Of a stretch of 64,000 nt of DNA, positions 50,987-61,366 are shown one piece after another. Every line of letters begins with the position of its first letter. The first letter of the stretch is position 1. The notes beneath the pieces were generated by a model. That model was not told the origin of the DNA. It ran no database searches and saw only the letters and a program-made list of their open reading frames with translations. The position numbers and the translations under genes are program-made. This DNA comes from Polyangiaceae bacterium (GTDB taxonomy: Bacteria; Myxococcota_A; Polyangia; Polyangiales; Polyangiaceae), in assembly GCA_947475525.1 (NCBI GenBank), contig CANJMI010000002.1, positions 248,001 through 312,000 of the forward strand, given 5' to 3'.

Positions 50987-51322
50987 TCATGGATAACGGA
51001 GCGCGAGCCACGCGAGGCCGAGCCCTGTCACCACGAGCCCTGCGGACAGGCGCGTTGCGTGCCGCACATTCGCTTTCTCGTCCCGCAGCGCGAGGTACAC
51101 GAGCCCCGCGCAGGCGGCGCCGAACCAGGCCGCGACCGCCGAGCGCCACACGTACCCGAGGTGCGTCGAGATCAGGATAAGCCCCGGATTGACAACCGGG
51201 GCGCGCACGCGCTCGAGCATGCGTTGGGCAATGTAGGTAAGCGGTGCGATGACGGCGAACGTAAGCCCCGCGAGAGAAACGGCGCTCGCCCGCTCATCCG
51301 CCTTCGAGCGCTCGATGTTCAC
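50987..51322 (-). CDS. Small membrane protein of unknown function
   Basis: The 111-residue product has three predicted membrane helices (VSLAGLTFAVIAPLTYIA, SAVAAWFGAACAGLVYLAL, LSAGLVVTGLGLAWLALR) and a short charged loop. No family recognised. Its ATG overlaps the stop of the upstream 81-residue gene as ATGA, so it is probably translated from the same message as the phosphatase gene at 52571. Confidence 0.55.
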   Translation of the reverse strand: MNIERSKADERASAVSLAGLTFAVIAPLTYIAQRMLERVRAPVVNPGLILISTHLGYVWRSAVAAWFGAACAGLVYLALRDEKANVRHATRLSAGLVVTGLGLAWLALRYP

Positions 51323-51564
51323 GGCCGTTCCGATGTCGGGGTGTTCCCGGTGTTGGAGGCCGCGTCACTCGAAGCCTCGTCCGCTTCGTCGAGGCTCGCG
51401 TCTCCGACGGCGGGTTTTCGCTTTTGCCAAGCCATCGCGGCGAGCACGGCCGCCACTCCGGTCGCGAGCCCGATCAGCAATTCGATGACGGTGCCGCCTC
51501 CACCGGTCTGCATTGGGCGAGGGCGGTCGAACACGGTGGCGGGGCTCGTCGTCATCGCGATCAT
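51319..51564 (-). CDS. Small single-span membrane protein
   Basis: The ATG at 51564 gives 81 residues with one membrane helix (VIELLIGLATGVAAVLAAMAW) and an acidic Ala/Ser/Glu-rich C-terminus. The start overlaps the stop of the upstream membrane-protein gene as ATGA, and its own stop overlaps the next start the same way. Such precise coupling on both sides argues for a real gene. No family recognised. Confidence 0.5.
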   Translation of the reverse strand: MIAMTTSPATVFDRPRPMQTGGGGTVIELLIGLATGVAAVLAAMAWQKRKPAVGDASLDEADEASSDAASNTGNTPTSERP

Positions 51565-52571
51565 CGTGGTTCCCAGGCGGCCATCAGCAACTCCGTCAGC
51601 ATGCCTGAACGCGTGGTCGCGAGAAATACCGCCGCGACGACCGCGGCCGCGCTTGCCCACTTGAGACGACGTGCGAGCAAGCGTGACGGCTCGGTGGCCT
51701 GCGCGACCAGCCACGTCACCGTCACCACGAGCGCGGCCGCACCCATCGTCGGTGCGAAAGCGTGAACGAGCTGTGGATCGTAGCCGTGGACGAACACGAT
51801 CGGCAGCCCGAGGGTGAAGATGCCGACGAGCCCATACGCGAGCAAGTCGTCACGTCGGCGAAACGGGCGACGCACTCTGACAAGGAGGCTTGCGAGGGCG
51901 ACTGCGTACGCGGCGAGGCATGCGAGAGAGACGGCGCTGCCGATCGTGCCGATACGTTCCGCGCGCAGAAAGCGTGCCTCGGCGCGTCCGTCGAGCCCGC
52001 TGCGGTGCAGTTCACGGAGCGCCTCCTCCCCGTTGCCAAGTCGACCTCGCGCCAGAGCCGCGCCTGCCGCGGAGAGCTGCCTCTCGGCGTCGTCGATGCC
52101 CGGCTCGCGCGACCACCTCTCGTATGCGTCGAGCGCTTCGCTTGGCCGCTCGAAGTGAGTGAGCCAAGCGTCCGCGATGAATTGCGTGGCCTCGCGCCGT
52201 ACGAGGCCGCTCGGGAAGGCTCTCACACGCGCGGCAAATACCGAGAGGTCTTCTTCCGACAGTGTGGCCGTCCCTTGCGAGCGCACACGCAGCCATTCTG
52301 CGAGCGGACCGTGGTCCCCTTCGGCGCGTGCCTCGAGCCAATCGATGCGAGCCTTCGCACGTCGGACGAGGCGCTCTCCTTCGTGTTCGGCTGCGGCCCG
52401 GTGGTAGAGCTCGAGCGCAACTTTCGGCTCGGCTCGGTCTTCGGCGCGGGATGCGGCCGCGAGCGTTTCGTCGAGGGGCTCCGATGCGAAGCTCGTAGCG
52501 GCATGCAGCACGAGCGCGGAGCCACAAACGACGGCGCTCGCCATGGCGATGAGCCTTCGTTTTCCCAACAT
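51561..52571 (-). CDS. Helical protein with C-terminal membrane domain
   Basis: From the ATG at 52571 the 336-residue product has an export signal (AMASAVVCGSALVLHAATSFA), a Glu/Ala/Arg-rich helical part suggestive of TPR-like repeats (PKVALELYHRAAAEHEGERLV, SEALDAYERWSREPGIDDAERQL), and four membrane helices (SLACLAAYAVALASLLV; YGLVGIFTLGLPIVFV; GAAALVVTVTWLVAQ; ASAAAVVAAVFLAT). The start shares one base with the phosphatase stop (TGATG). No family recognised; it may anchor or assist the phosphatase. Confidence 0.6.
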   Translation of the reverse strand: MLGKRRLIAMASAVVCGSALVLHAATSFASEPLDETLAAASRAEDRAEPKVALELYHRAAAEHEGERLVRRAKARIDWLEARAEGDHGPLAEWLRVRSQGTATLSEEDLSVFAARVRAFPSGLVRREATQFIADAWLTHFERPSEALDAYERWSREPGIDDAERQLSAAGAALARGRLGNGEEALRELHRSGLDGRAEARFLRAERIGTIGSAVSLACLAAYAVALASLLVRVRRPFRRRDDLLAYGLVGIFTLGLPIVFVHGYDPQLVHAFAPTMGAAALVVTVTWLVAQATEPSRLLARRLKWASAAAVVAAVFLATTRSGMLTELLMAAWEPR

Positions 52572-54100
52572 CACTTCGTGAAGTCGAACTCGTCGAGCAC
52601 CGAGCCGTCGAGGCGTGAGGTCTTGACGTGGATCTTCGTGCCGGTGATGTCGACGATGGCGTAGTTGCGCGTCGACTCCGTGACGTACGTGTGGGTGCAG
52701 CTGTCCTTCGCGGTGTAGAGCGGCGCGCCGGCCCCGCCGCTGACGAGGTACAGCGTACCCGAGCCCTTTACGGGCGTTCCCTTCGGGCCCGCTTGCGCGA
52801 GGATGCCCGTCGTTCCCGACAGGCCCCGGATAGGCTTCGAGCGCTCGTAGAGGTGGTCGTGCCCCGAGAACACGATGTCCACTTTGTACTTGTCGAAGAG
52901 CGGCTGCCAGGCGGAGCGCAGGCTGACGTTCGAGCCATGCGAGCCGCCGCAGGAGTAGGTCGACTGGTGATGCATGGCGAACACCCACGGCGTCTTCTTG
53001 TGGTCGACCGCCTGGAGGTTGGCTTCGAGCCACGCGAGCTGCGGGCCGCTCGTCGCGCCGCTCGTGGGCGTGTCATTGAGTGCGATGAAATGCGCGTTGC
53101 CGTAATCGAACGAGTAGTACGCTTCACCTTCGGCTTTCTCATCCGGCTCGACGACCTGCGGCATGATGAACTGCGCGGCGTAGTTGATGGCCAGGCTCTC
53201 GTGGTTCCCGTTTACCGGCATGAACGGCGCGCTTGCGAGGAGTGACTGCACCTTGAAGTTGCCGGTGGTCGCCTCGAACCAGGCGTTCCACTGCGTCTGG
53301 ACTGCGCCCGTCGCGACGGCATCGCCCGTGAACACCTGGAGATCGGGCGCCTGCGCCGCGATCGCTTCTTCGATCTTCGCGAACGTCGTCGGGTCATTCC
53401 GGCTATCGCCGATCACCGCGAAGCGGATGGCGTCGCTCGACCCGAGCGCGGGGGCTGTCGTCAGCGGGTACACCTCGCTCCAGACGCCGGCGCCGCCGAC
53501 CTTGTAAAAGTACTCGGTCGCAGGTTTGAGACCGCACGCGTGCGCCTCGTGGGCCCGCGTCTTGTTGGTGCCGTCGCTCGCCGAACCGTAAAGGAAGTGA
53601 TGCCCAGCCACGAGCTGCACCGTTGCGGTCGCCGCGTTGGCCGCCGTCACCGCCGCCTTGTCGGTACCGAGGAGGAGCTCGGTCGCCGTCGTGTCGTTTG
53701 CGGTGCGCCAATTGACGGCGAAGGTCGACTCGCTCGGACCGGCGAGGCCGACGTGCACGTGGTCCGGCTTGCCCGTGCCTTTTCCGTCGTTGAAGCCCGA
53801 TTCGGCGACCGTAGGAATCGCCACTTGGTAGCCGCAACAGCCTGGCTCATACGGAAACGAAGTCGGTTTCGGGGCCATGCAGCCGCTGTCGCCGCCAGTG
53901 CCCGCCGAGGTGCTGCTCGCCGTGCTCGTGGACGCGTTGCTGGAGCCGCTACTCGACGCGCTCGCGCCGCCGCTACTCGTGGTCGAACCGTTCGTCGTTC
54001 CGGGGATCGACCCGTTGTCGCCAGAGGTGCAACCGAAGCCAAAGGCGAAGGCGAGAGCCGTCACGGAACCGAGTGTGGAGGCACGAAGAAGGCGCATCAT
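52571..54100 (-). CDS. Purple-acid-phosphatase-like metallophosphoesterase, lipoprotein
   Basis: The product (509 residues from the ATG at 54100; another Met is the next codon) has a lipoprotein signal (ALAFAFGFGC), a long Ser/Thr/Gly linker, an N-terminal beta-sandwich domain (STFAVNWRTANDTTATEL, HACGLKPATEYFYKV) and a metallophosphatase domain: FAVIGDSRNDPTTF, QVFTGDAV, VNGNHESL, VFAMHHQSTYS and FSGHDHLYERS. These are the metal ligands of purple acid phosphatases. It heads a four-gene overlapping unit (52571 leftward). Substrate unknown. Confidence 0.88.
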   Translation of the reverse strand: MMRLLRASTLGSVTALAFAFGFGCTSGDNGSIPGTTNGSTTSSGGASASSSGSSNASTSTASSTSAGTGGDSGCMAPKPTSFPYEPGCCGYQVAIPTVAESGFNDGKGTGKPDHVHVGLAGPSESTFAVNWRTANDTTATELLLGTDKAAVTAANAATATVQLVAGHHFLYGSASDGTNKTRAHEAHACGLKPATEYFYKVGGAGVWSEVYPLTTAPALGSSDAIRFAVIGDSRNDPTTFAKIEEAIAAQAPDLQVFTGDAVATGAVQTQWNAWFEATTGNFKVQSLLASAPFMPVNGNHESLAINYAAQFIMPQVVEPDEKAEGEAYYSFDYGNAHFIALNDTPTSGATSGPQLAWLEANLQAVDHKKTPWVFAMHHQSTYSCGGSHGSNVSLRSAWQPLFDKYKVDIVFSGHDHLYERSKPIRGLSGTTGILAQAGPKGTPVKGSGTLYLVSGGAGAPLYTAKDSCTHTYVTESTRNYAIVDITGTKIHVKTSRLDGSVLDEFDFTK

Positions 54101-54225
54101 TGAGGGGTCCGCCCAAGATACCACGCAGCAGGCCACCTGCCCCTGGATCGCGCCCTATGAGCTAACTACGATCCATGTTGACCCGTCACGAATGTCATTT
54201 CGCGCAGCTAGGTCTTACCTACATG

Positions 54226-54241
54226 TGGCACTGTTCCTGCC
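54226..54241 (+). promoter_or_regulatory. Sigma-54-like site upstream of the 54256 gene
   Basis: TGGCACTGTTCCTGCC has TGGCAC and correct GG-N10-GC spacing, with TGC at -12. The implied transcription start is near 54252, four bases before the ATG, the same geometry as flgB. In high-GC DNA chance matches are common, so this is tentative. The remaining 155-base divergent gap shows nothing else recognised. Confidence 0.35.
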
Positions 54242-54255
54242 AAGAGACGCTGATC

Positions 54256-55815
54256 ATGACCCTTCGCACGACTTTGGTTTTCGGATTCGGATTGCTCTCA
54301 ACGCTCGCGATGGGTTGCGTCGCCGGTGACGAGATGTCGGCCGAAGACGACCTCACGAGCGTGACCGCGCGCAGCCGATCGCTCGCTTTCGATGGCTATG
54401 TTTACGTCTCGGCGAGCGCCAGCGACAGCGAGATCCTGAACGCCGTGCGGGCCCAGACGCAGACCGCGTTCGGTGCCCTTCGCACCGCCGAGATCGGGGT
54501 CAACAATCGCGAACTCAAGGCCGTTGACGTCAAGACCTTCACGAAGACGAAGGTCACCGTTGTCGACACCGCGAATCCGAGTGCGCCCAGCAGCGCGATG
54601 CTGAAGGTGCGGTACCGCTACACCGACAACGCCGTCGTCCCCGTGTCGATGGCCAAGCGCTCGGCCATTGGACTTGCGGTGATGTCGCCCGACTACCGCA
54701 ACCAGACTTCGCGCATTCTGAAGGAGTGCACGTCGAATGACTCGCACGCCCAGGATTTCGCTTCGTCGATTTGGTACGTCTTCGACCCCTCGCTCTCGAC
54801 CTGCCGCTCCGCGATGGCCGCCGAGCAAAAGCTTATCGATGCGGCCAATGCAAAGCTCCTCGACCCCACCAGCGAGATCTCGAAGGAAGAGTCCCAGCGC
54901 CTCTACCTCACGACGACCGTGAAGCTCGGTGCCGACAAAACGAACAAGGGCCTCAGCTACCCCGAGTACGACCGGCTTTTTTCGGGTGGCGTGAAGAAGG
55001 ACACCCTCGTCATCGGTTTGGTCAACGGGTTCCTCGACCACGGCGCGAAGGACGCGACCGACTCGGGCTACTCCGAATGGATGGACACGCTTCGCCAGCT
55101 ATCGAACGTGCGTAAGTTTGAGCTTGCCAGCATCGAGCCTGCTGAAGATCTCTCCACGTTCTCGGTCAACGGCAAGACCGTGACGAGCGCGTCGTTCCAG
55201 GACCTGATCGCATGGGAGGTCGACGGGAAACTCCCGGCGGGTCTCACGTACGCCGACCGTGCCGCGTTGAAGCAAGCCGTCGGCGCGAAGCTCGTCCAAC
55301 ACTGGGTTACGCTCGCGGCACCGGTCAAGGTCACGTTAGGCTCGGGCGCCGCGAAGCCCTTCACGATTCAGGTCGCCTCGTATTTCGGCTCCGACTCGAG
55401 CCAGGCTCCTCACAAGCGCGCGATCAAGAACAGCGACGTCTTCGTGTACAACGGGCATTCGTACATCGGCTACGGCCCGCTCGATCCGTCGAACTTTTCT
55501 GCGGCGGATTTCCCCGCGAGCTACCAGTTGCTCTTCATCGATGGGTGCGTCTCGTACAACTACTACGAGAAGGACTACATCCCGCTCAAGGCCGGCGGTA
55601 CGCAGAACCTCGACCTCATCACGAACGGCCTCGAGGCCCCGGCGTGGGACAGCGGCAACGCCGTAGGTAAGCTCCTCGCGAAGATGATCGACGGCTCGTG
55701 GTCGAGCTACTCGACGTTGCTCACGGCGGCCTCGCAGACCGATTCGCTGCGCGTCGTCGATGGCGAGCTCGACAACGCGTTCAACCCGAAGAAGACGCCG
55801 ATCACACTCAAGTGA
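54256..55815 (+). CDS. Lipoprotein, possible clan CD-type cysteine peptidase
   Basis: From the ATG at 54256 the 519-residue product has a lipoprotein signal (FGLLSTLAMGC) and a long mixed alpha/beta body. Near residues 394-435, DVFVYNGHSYIGYG and QLLFIDGCVSYNYYEKDY give a His-Cys pair in the order and spacing of the catalytic dyad of clan CD (caspase/gingipain-like) peptidases. This is only a pattern match; overall similarity to a known family was not recognised. Four other Cys are mostly elsewhere. It is divergent from the phosphatase unit. Confidence 0.55.
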   Translation: MTLRTTLVFGFGLLSTLAMGCVAGDEMSAEDDLTSVTARSRSLAFDGYVYVSASASDSEILNAVRAQTQTAFGALRTAEIGVNNRELKAVDVKTFTKTKVTVVDTANPSAPSSAMLKVRYRYTDNAVVPVSMAKRSAIGLAVMSPDYRNQTSRILKECTSNDSHAQDFASSIWYVFDPSLSTCRSAMAAEQKLIDAANAKLLDPTSEISKEESQRLYLTTTVKLGADKTNKGLSYPEYDRLFSGGVKKDTLVIGLVNGFLDHGAKDATDSGYSEWMDTLRQLSNVRKFELASIEPAEDLSTFSVNGKTVTSASFQDLIAWEVDGKLPAGLTYADRAALKQAVGAKLVQHWVTLAAPVKVTLGSGAAKPFTIQVASYFGSDSSQAPHKRAIKNSDVFVYNGHSYIGYGPLDPSNFSAADFPASYQLLFIDGCVSYNYYEKDYIPLKAGGTQNLDLITNGLEAPAWDSGNAVGKLLAKMIDGSWSSYSTLLTAASQTDSLRVVDGELDNAFNPKKTPITLK

Positions 55816-55957
55816 GCGTGGCGATTCGATGGCTTGGCGGGCTCCTCCGCTGAGCGCATCGAAGCCCTCCACGGGGGGAGCACAAGGCCCGGTGACATGC
55901 GCCGGGAAGCGGCTCCCCCGTTGACGAGCGCCGGTACCGGCAATAGGCCGATGCTCG

Positions 55958-57067
55958 ATGCGTTTTCCCATCGTTCTCGCGACTTTTGCCGCCGTGCTCG
56001 CGGCCGCGCACGTCGCGACTGCGGAGGAGCCGGCTGTACTGCCGCCTCAAGCCGCCGTGGTGATAGCACCAGCGCCGTCGGCCGCAGGGCAGGGCGCCAT
56101 CGTCGACGTGACGCGCACGCCCGCTCCTGCGAAGGGCACCGCTGCGGTCGTCAAGCCGGCGGCGACGTCCGCCCCGGCGACGTCCGCCCCGGCAAAGTCG
56201 AGACCCGCGGCGGCGAAGCGAGCCGGCAAGCCTCCATCTCCGAAGGCCGCCGAGCTGCCGTCGGGCATGACGTGGCACTCCGTCAGGAAGGGCCAGCGGC
56301 TCGGCTCGATAGCGAAGCGCCACCACGTCACAATCGACGCGCTCTGCAACGCGAACGAGCTCACCCGACGCGACAAATTGCAGCCCGGCATGAAGCTCAT
56401 CATCCCGTCCCGCAGCGACGTCGACGGCGCCCTCGCGCGCGCCAGTCACGGCAAGAAAGCCGACCTCGCCAAACCCGAGCTCGCCAAAGCCGGACCGGTG
56501 CCGCTCGATGCCCGTAAGTCGAGAGCCGTGGCGCAGAAGGTTGCAAGCTGGCAGCCGTACGTCGCGCGGCCGAAAAAAACCGGCATCGTCACCATCAAGA
56601 GCCAAAAGGGCGAGTTCCACGGGAGGCTCGTGGCTCGCTCCGGCAAGCTCGCCCCGAAGGCGCGTCGTGAGGCGGAGCGCGTGCTCTACGCGGAGGAGGA
56701 CGCGACGATCGATGCTGACCTGTTGAAGTTCCTCGCGCGGGTCAGTGACACGTTCGGGGGGCTTCCGCTGAACGTCGTGAGCGGCTATCGCACCGCAGGC
56801 ACGGCCGAGCACTCGCGTCACAAGCTAGGCAAAGCGCTCGATTTTACGGTCGAAGGCGTGCCCCTCGAAGCGCTACGTGATTACTGCAAATCACACGACG
56901 GCGTCGGCGTCGGTTACTACCCAAACAGCGGGTTCATCCACCTCGATGTACGCGAGCGTTGGACGTATTGGGTCGACGAGTCCGGTCGTGGTGAGCCGCC
57001 GCGCTACGTCGAGACCACCGTGAAGCCGACGGAAAGCGCCGCCGGCCCCGAAGTTCGCGTCCGCTGA
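55958..57067 (+). CDS. Exported LysM and M15-type (DUF882-like) protein
   Basis: The 369-residue product has a signal peptide (MRFPIVLATFAAVLAAAHVATA), an Ala/Pro/Lys linker with short ATSAPA repeats, a LysM domain at about 104-150 (WHSVRKGQRLGSIAKRHHVTIDALC, LQPGMKLIIP) and a C-terminal domain with NVVSGYRTAGTAEHSRHKLGKALDF, GVGVGYYPNSGFIHLDV, the peptidase M15/YcbK-type zinc motifs (His, Asp, His). This points to peptidoglycan binding and possible D,D- or L,D-endopeptidase activity. Confidence 0.82.
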   Translation: MRFPIVLATFAAVLAAAHVATAEEPAVLPPQAAVVIAPAPSAAGQGAIVDVTRTPAPAKGTAAVVKPAATSAPATSAPAKSRPAAAKRAGKPPSPKAAELPSGMTWHSVRKGQRLGSIAKRHHVTIDALCNANELTRRDKLQPGMKLIIPSRSDVDGALARASHGKKADLAKPELAKAGPVPLDARKSRAVAQKVASWQPYVARPKKTGIVTIKSQKGEFHGRLVARSGKLAPKARREAERVLYAEEDATIDADLLKFLARVSDTFGGLPLNVVSGYRTAGTAEHSRHKLGKALDFTVEGVPLEALRDYCKSHDGVGVGYYPNSGFIHLDVRERWTYWVDESGRGEPPRYVETTVKPTESAAGPEVRVR

Positions 57068-57089
57068 GCGACGCTCGGGCGGGCCTGTC

Positions 57090-58523
57090 TCAGGCAGACG
57101 TTACCGGCATGGCGGGGCGGGGCAGCTCGACCCAGAACACGGAGCCGCGCGACGCCGCGGCCGCGACACCCACGGTCCCGCCCATCTGCTCGCACAAGTG
57201 CTTGACGATGGCGAGGCCGAGCCCGGTTCCGCCCATGTCGCGCGAGCGACCCGAATCGACGCGGTAGAATCGCTCGAAGACCCGCTCGTGATGTTCTGGC
57301 GCGATGCCGGGGCCATCATCTTCGACTTCGAGGCGCACCGTGTGCTCTCGCGCGACGGCTCTCATCACGACGTGTCCAGCTTTTGGTGTGTACTTCACGG
57401 CGTTGTCGAGGAGGTTCAAGAGAACGTGCTCGAGCGCAGCCCCGTCGGCTGTAGCGAAGAGGTCATCGTCGGCTTCGATGGCGATGGCGATGTTGCGCTC
57501 GGATGCGTGTACCGCGACCTCGGCCACGGCGTCCGTGAACGCCTCGGCAACGGGGATGGGCTCGACGTGGATCGAGTAGTGCCCCGCCTCGATGCGCGAA
57601 AGATCGAGCAAATCACTTATCAAACGCGCAAGTCGTTGTGAGCTGCGGAGGATCGCTTCGACGAATCCGGTCGCGCTGTCGGCGTCCTCGAGACCTCCTC
57701 CAAGCAAGGTCTCGGCGTTCGCTGCGATCACGCTGACGGGCGTGCGGAGCTCATGCGATACGTTGGCGACGAAATCGCGGCGCATCGTCTCGAGTCGGCG
57801 TACTTCCGTCACGTCGTGCATCACGATGACCGCGCCCCCGATGCGATCGAGCGGCGTCGCCCGTGCGAAGAACCGACGCGGCGGCTTCGATGGGAGGTCG
57901 AGCTCCTCGCTGGTCGCTTCTCCCGCGAGGCTCAGCTCGGCGAGTCGCGCGAGTGCGGGAACCCCGGTCACTTGCGACAGCGCGCGGACGCTCGGCAGCT
58001 CGGTGAGGCCGAGTGCGGCGAGGGCGGCGGGGTTCGCGAGGCGCACCTGGCCCGTCTCATCGAGTGCGAGCACCGCTTCGTCCATGGCGCTGAGGACCGT
58101 GTGCAGGCGAGCGCGCTCGCGACCCAGCTTTTCCTCGGTTTTGTGGAGGTCGTCGGTGATCCGATTGAACGAGCCCGCGAGCTTGCCGAGCTCGCCTTCG
58201 GCCTCGAAGAAAATGCGCTCCTCTTTGCCCTTGGACACACGACGGGCCGTCTTCACGAGGGCGCGAAGCTGCCGCGTCAGAAGCTCCGACATCAGCGCGC
58301 TCATCGCGATAGCAACCAGCAGGCCGAGCCCCCCCGCGATGCCCATGCCCACGCGCACCGTATGCCGCGCGGCATCGAACTCTGGCTTTGGAAGGTCGCC
58401 GCGCCCCATCAGCGACCGGCTCACGTACGCGTCGAGGGTGACCCCGCCCGTGAGTCCAACGGCCCCGAACATCGCCAGGGACACGACGAAGATCTGCCCG
58501 CGCGAGCCGAGTTTTACCTTCAC
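57090..58523 (-). CDS. Sensor histidine kinase, PhoR-like
   Basis: The 477-residue product starts at a GTG (58523) overlapping the regulator stop as GTGA. It has two membrane helices ([39 protein letters not shown]), a HAMP-like region, a PAS domain ([30 protein letters not shown]), the phosphoacceptor motif [17 protein letters not shown], then HATPase blocks [34 protein letters not shown] and [11 protein letters not shown]. Organisation matches PhoR-type kinases; the signal is unproven. Not adjacent to pst or pho genes here. Confidence 0.92.
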   Translation of the reverse strand: MKVKLGSRGQIFVVSLAMFGAVGLTGGVTLDAYVSRSLMGRGDLPKPEFDAARHTVRVGMGIAGGLGLLVAIAMSALMSELLTRQLRALVKTARRVSKGKEERIFFEAEGELGKLAGSFNRITDDLHKTEEKLGRERARLHTVLSAMDEAVLALDETGQVRLANPAALAALGLTELPSVRALSQVTGVPALARLAELSLAGEATSEELDLPSKPPRRFFARATPLDRIGGAVIVMHDVTEVRRLETMRRDFVANVSHELRTPVSVIAANAETLLGGGLEDADSATGFVEAILRSSQRLARLISDLLDLSRIEAGHYSIHVEPIPVAEAFTDAVAEVAVHASERNIAIAIEADDDLFATADGAALEHVLLNLLDNAVKYTPKAGHVVMRAVAREHTVRLEVEDDGPGIAPEHHERVFERFYRVDSGRSRDMGGTGLGLAIVKHLCEQMGGTVGVAAAASRGSVFWVELPRPAMPVTSA

Positions 58524-59248
58524 GACGTGACAGCTCCGCGTGGCCTCTCTTCGGGGACGTCTTGCGCGAAGCGGTAGCCGACGCCGCGAAGCGTCTCGAT
58601 GTACGCGCCCGCCGAGCCGATCTTCTGACGCAGTCGTTTGACATGCGTGTCCACGGTCCGCGTCGTCACCTCGGCCGAGACACCCCACACGTCCGTCAGC
58701 AGGACCTCGCGGGACTGCACGCGGCCACGGCGCTCGATCAGGGTCTTCAAGAGGCGAAACTCGAGGGCGGTCAAGACGACCTCCTCACCGTCCACCCAGG
58801 TGCGGTGCGCGCTGATGTCCAGCTTGAGCTGACCCAAGTCGTGGACCCCCTCGTTGCCGCTCTCCGGTGCGGGTTTTGCGCGTCGCAGGATTGCGCGAAT
58901 TCGCAGCAAAAGCTCACGGATGCTGAACGGCTTGGCAACGTAGTCGTCGGCGCCGACCTCGAAGCCCACGACCCGGTCGACCTCGTCGGTCTTCGCGGTC
59001 AGCATGACGATAGGCACGCTGCGGGTTCGCTCGTTCGCTCGCAGCGTGCGGCACACCTCGGTGCCCGGGATGTCGGGAAGCATCAAGTCGAGGAGCACGA
59101 CGTCGGGCGTGTCGGGTCCGAGTGCGGCTGCGATGGCGTCACGACCCGAGGCCGCGCAACGCGTGCGGTAGCCTTCGCGTTTCAGGTTGTATTCGAGCGT
59201 GGCGAGAAGATCGCGTTCATCCTCGACGATCAGCACCAATTGCGACAT
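58520..59248 (-). CDS. OmpR/PhoB-family response regulator
   Basis: The 242-residue product has a receiver domain ([12 protein letters not shown], phospho-acceptor Asp in [13 protein letters not shown], Thr/Lys in MLTAKTDEV and VAKPFS) and an OmpR-type winged helix at about 140-230 ([42 protein letters not shown]). It forms an operon with the downstream kinase. It lies divergent from the radical SAM gene with 123 bases between them. PhoB-like overall; regulon unknown. Confidence 0.94.
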   Translation of the reverse strand: MSQLVLIVEDERDLLATLEYNLKREGYRTRCAASGRDAIAAALGPDTPDVVLLDLMLPDIPGTEVCRTLRANERTRSVPIVMLTAKTDEVDRVVGFEVGADDYVAKPFSIRELLLRIRAILRRAKPAPESGNEGVHDLGQLKLDISAHRTWVDGEEVVLTALEFRLLKTLIERRGRVQSREVLLTDVWGVSAEVTTRTVDTHVKRLRQKIGSAGAYIETLRGVGYRFAQDVPEERPRGAVTS

Positions 59249-59371
59249 GCGTTTGCGATACCACGTGATTGTGACGCCGAGGTGACCGTACGGCGACGTC
59301 GAGGTGCGCGACGATCTCCAAGACGGATTACGCAGTTGCGTGCGCGATCATTCGCAGCGCATGCTCGCGGC

Positions 59372-61333
59372 GTGCTGACCCAGCTACGCAAAAATCGCGA
59401 CGCGAAGGCGCGTGACCTCGTCGGCTTTTTGCCCACCACGCGCGAGGAGATGGCCGCGCGCGGCTGGGACGAGCTCGACATCTTGTTGGTCAACGGCGAT
59501 GCCTACGTCGATCACCCCGCGTTTGGCGGCGCGTTGATTGGCCGATTTCTCGAAGCACGCGGGTTCCGCGTCGGGATGATCTCGCAGCCCGATTGGACGA
59601 ACACCGACGCGATAGCGCGGCTTGGTCGGCCCCGGTTGATGGTGGGGATCACCGCCGGCAACCTCGACTCGATGCTGAACAAGCTGACGGCCCAAAAGAA
59701 GGTCCGCGGCGAAGACCAATACTCGCCCGGAGGCCGAACGAACGCCCGCCCGAACCGCGCGACGATCGTCTACTCAAACTTGTGTCGGCAGGCTTTCCCG
59801 GGCGTACCGCTCGTCATTGGCGGCATCGAGGCCTCGCTGCGGCGCATTGCTCACTACGATTACTGGTCGGACAGCGTCCGTCGCTCGATCCTGCTCGACG
59901 CGAAGGCCGACCTTCTGATCTTCGGCATGGGTGAGCGACCGGTTTGGGAGGTGGCGCGACGCCTCCGTGATGGCGAGCGCATCGACGAGCTGCGTGACGT
60001 GCGCGGGACCGCTTTCGTCATGCGCAAGGGCCAGTGGGAGGGCATCGAAGCCTCGCGTTATACGACGGACGGCAAAGCGGTGATCTTGCCGAGCTACGAG
60101 CAAGTCAGCCAAAGCAAACAAGCGTTCTCGGCGATGTCGCGTGCCTTCCAATACGAAACGAACCCCGGTAACGCACGCCCGATCCTTCAGGCGCACGGCG
60201 CCGAGGCGGTTTGGTTCAACCCACCCGCGATTCCGCTCGAAACTGAAGACATGGACTCGCTCTACGACCTCCCGTTCATGCGGGCGGCGCACTGGACCTA
60301 CGACGAGGGGATCCCGGCTTTCGAGACGGTGAAGCACTCGGTCGTGACGATGCGTGGCTGCTTTGGCGGCTGCACCTTCTGTTCGATAACCGAGCACGAA
60401 GGCCGCGTGATCCAGTCGCGCTCCGAGGCCAGCGTGCTGCGCGAAATCCGCCAGATCCGCCGCATGGGAGACTTCCACGGGACGATCTCGGATCTCGGTG
60501 GTCCGACCGCGAACATGTACCAGATGAAGTGCAAGTCCGACGAGATCGAGCGCGCGTGTCGCCGACTCTCCTGCGTCCATCCTGGGATTTGCGAGAATCT
60601 CGTCACCGACCACGAACCGCTCATCCACTTGATGCGACGTGCGCGCGAGGAGGAGGGGGTAAAGCACGTCTACATCGCATCCGGTGTTCGTTACGATCTT
60701 GCGGAGCGTTCGCCGCAGTTCATCACCGAGCTTGCCAAGCACCACACTGGAGGCCAACTGTCCGTCGCGCCCGAGCACAACGACCCCGGTGTGCTCGACA
60801 AAATGAAGAAGCCGCCAGTGAGCTCGTACGAGCGTTTCGTCGAGCAGTTTCAGTGCGCGAGCCGCGAGTCCGGCCGCGAGCAACACTTGATTCCGTACTT
60901 CATCTCGGGGCACCCGGGCTCGACGTTGAAAGACATGGTCAACCTCGCCTTGTGGCTGAAAGAGCGGGGCATGCGTCCGCGGCAGGTCCAGGACTTCATC
61001 CCGACGCCGATGGCGATGGCCACGTCGATGTATTACGCGGAGCTCGATCCGTTCACGGGTCAGCCGGTCTACGCGGCGAAGGACATGCGCGACAAACGCT
61101 TACAAAAGGCGCTCCTTCTCTATTGGGATCCCGCGCACCACGAGGAGACGCGCGCAGCACTCACGCGTGCGGGACGCGCGGATCTGATCGGCAGCGGTCC
61201 CCGAGCGCTCGTCCCCCCAGAAAAAGGGAAGGGCGCCCTTCCGATGCACGTGCAGAAGGCCAACGCGCGAAAAGCGAAAGCGCGCCGCGAAGGCGGGACC
61301 GGAAACCGCCCGCGCGACGAACGTCCCCGCTGA
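59372..61333 (+). CDS. YgiQ-family radical SAM protein
   Basis: From the GTG at 59372 the 653-residue product begins LTQLRKNRD and soon reads [43 protein letters not shown], typical of the UPF0313/YgiQ family. The iron-sulfur cluster motif CFGGCTFC has Cys 330, 334 and 337. Further blocks are [22 protein letters not shown] and [17 protein letters not shown]. The C-terminus ends in a Lys/Arg-rich tail. Function of the family is not firmly known. Long upstream readings inside the regulator gene are rejected. Confidence 0.88.
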   Translation: MLTQLRKNRDAKARDLVGFLPTTREEMAARGWDELDILLVNGDAYVDHPAFGGALIGRFLEARGFRVGMISQPDWTNTDAIARLGRPRLMVGITAGNLDSMLNKLTAQKKVRGEDQYSPGGRTNARPNRATIVYSNLCRQAFPGVPLVIGGIEASLRRIAHYDYWSDSVRRSILLDAKADLLIFGMGERPVWEVARRLRDGERIDELRDVRGTAFVMRKGQWEGIEASRYTTDGKAVILPSYEQVSQSKQAFSAMSRAFQYETNPGNARPILQAHGAEAVWFNPPAIPLETEDMDSLYDLPFMRAAHWTYDEGIPAFETVKHSVVTMRGCFGGCTFCSITEHEGRVIQSRSEASVLREIRQIRRMGDFHGTISDLGGPTANMYQMKCKSDEIERACRRLSCVHPGICENLVTDHEPLIHLMRRAREEEGVKHVYIASGVRYDLAERSPQFITELAKHHTGGQLSVAPEHNDPGVLDKMKKPPVSSYERFVEQFQCASRESGREQHLIPYFISGHPGSTLKDMVNLALWLKERGMRPRQVQDFIPTPMAMATSMYYAELDPFTGQPVYAAKDMRDKRLQKALLLYWDPAHHEETRAALTRAGRADLIGSGPRALVPPEKGKGALPMHVQKANARKAKARREGGTGNRPRDERPR

Positions 61334-61366
61334 CGGCGCGGCCCCGGCAACGCTAACCTCGGCACG

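Noticed and set aside
58562-59371. Long upstream part of the plus-strand frame leading into the YgiQ-type gene
   Set aside because: It runs antisense through the response regulator and carries no motif; the family-like sequence begins at the GTG at 59372.
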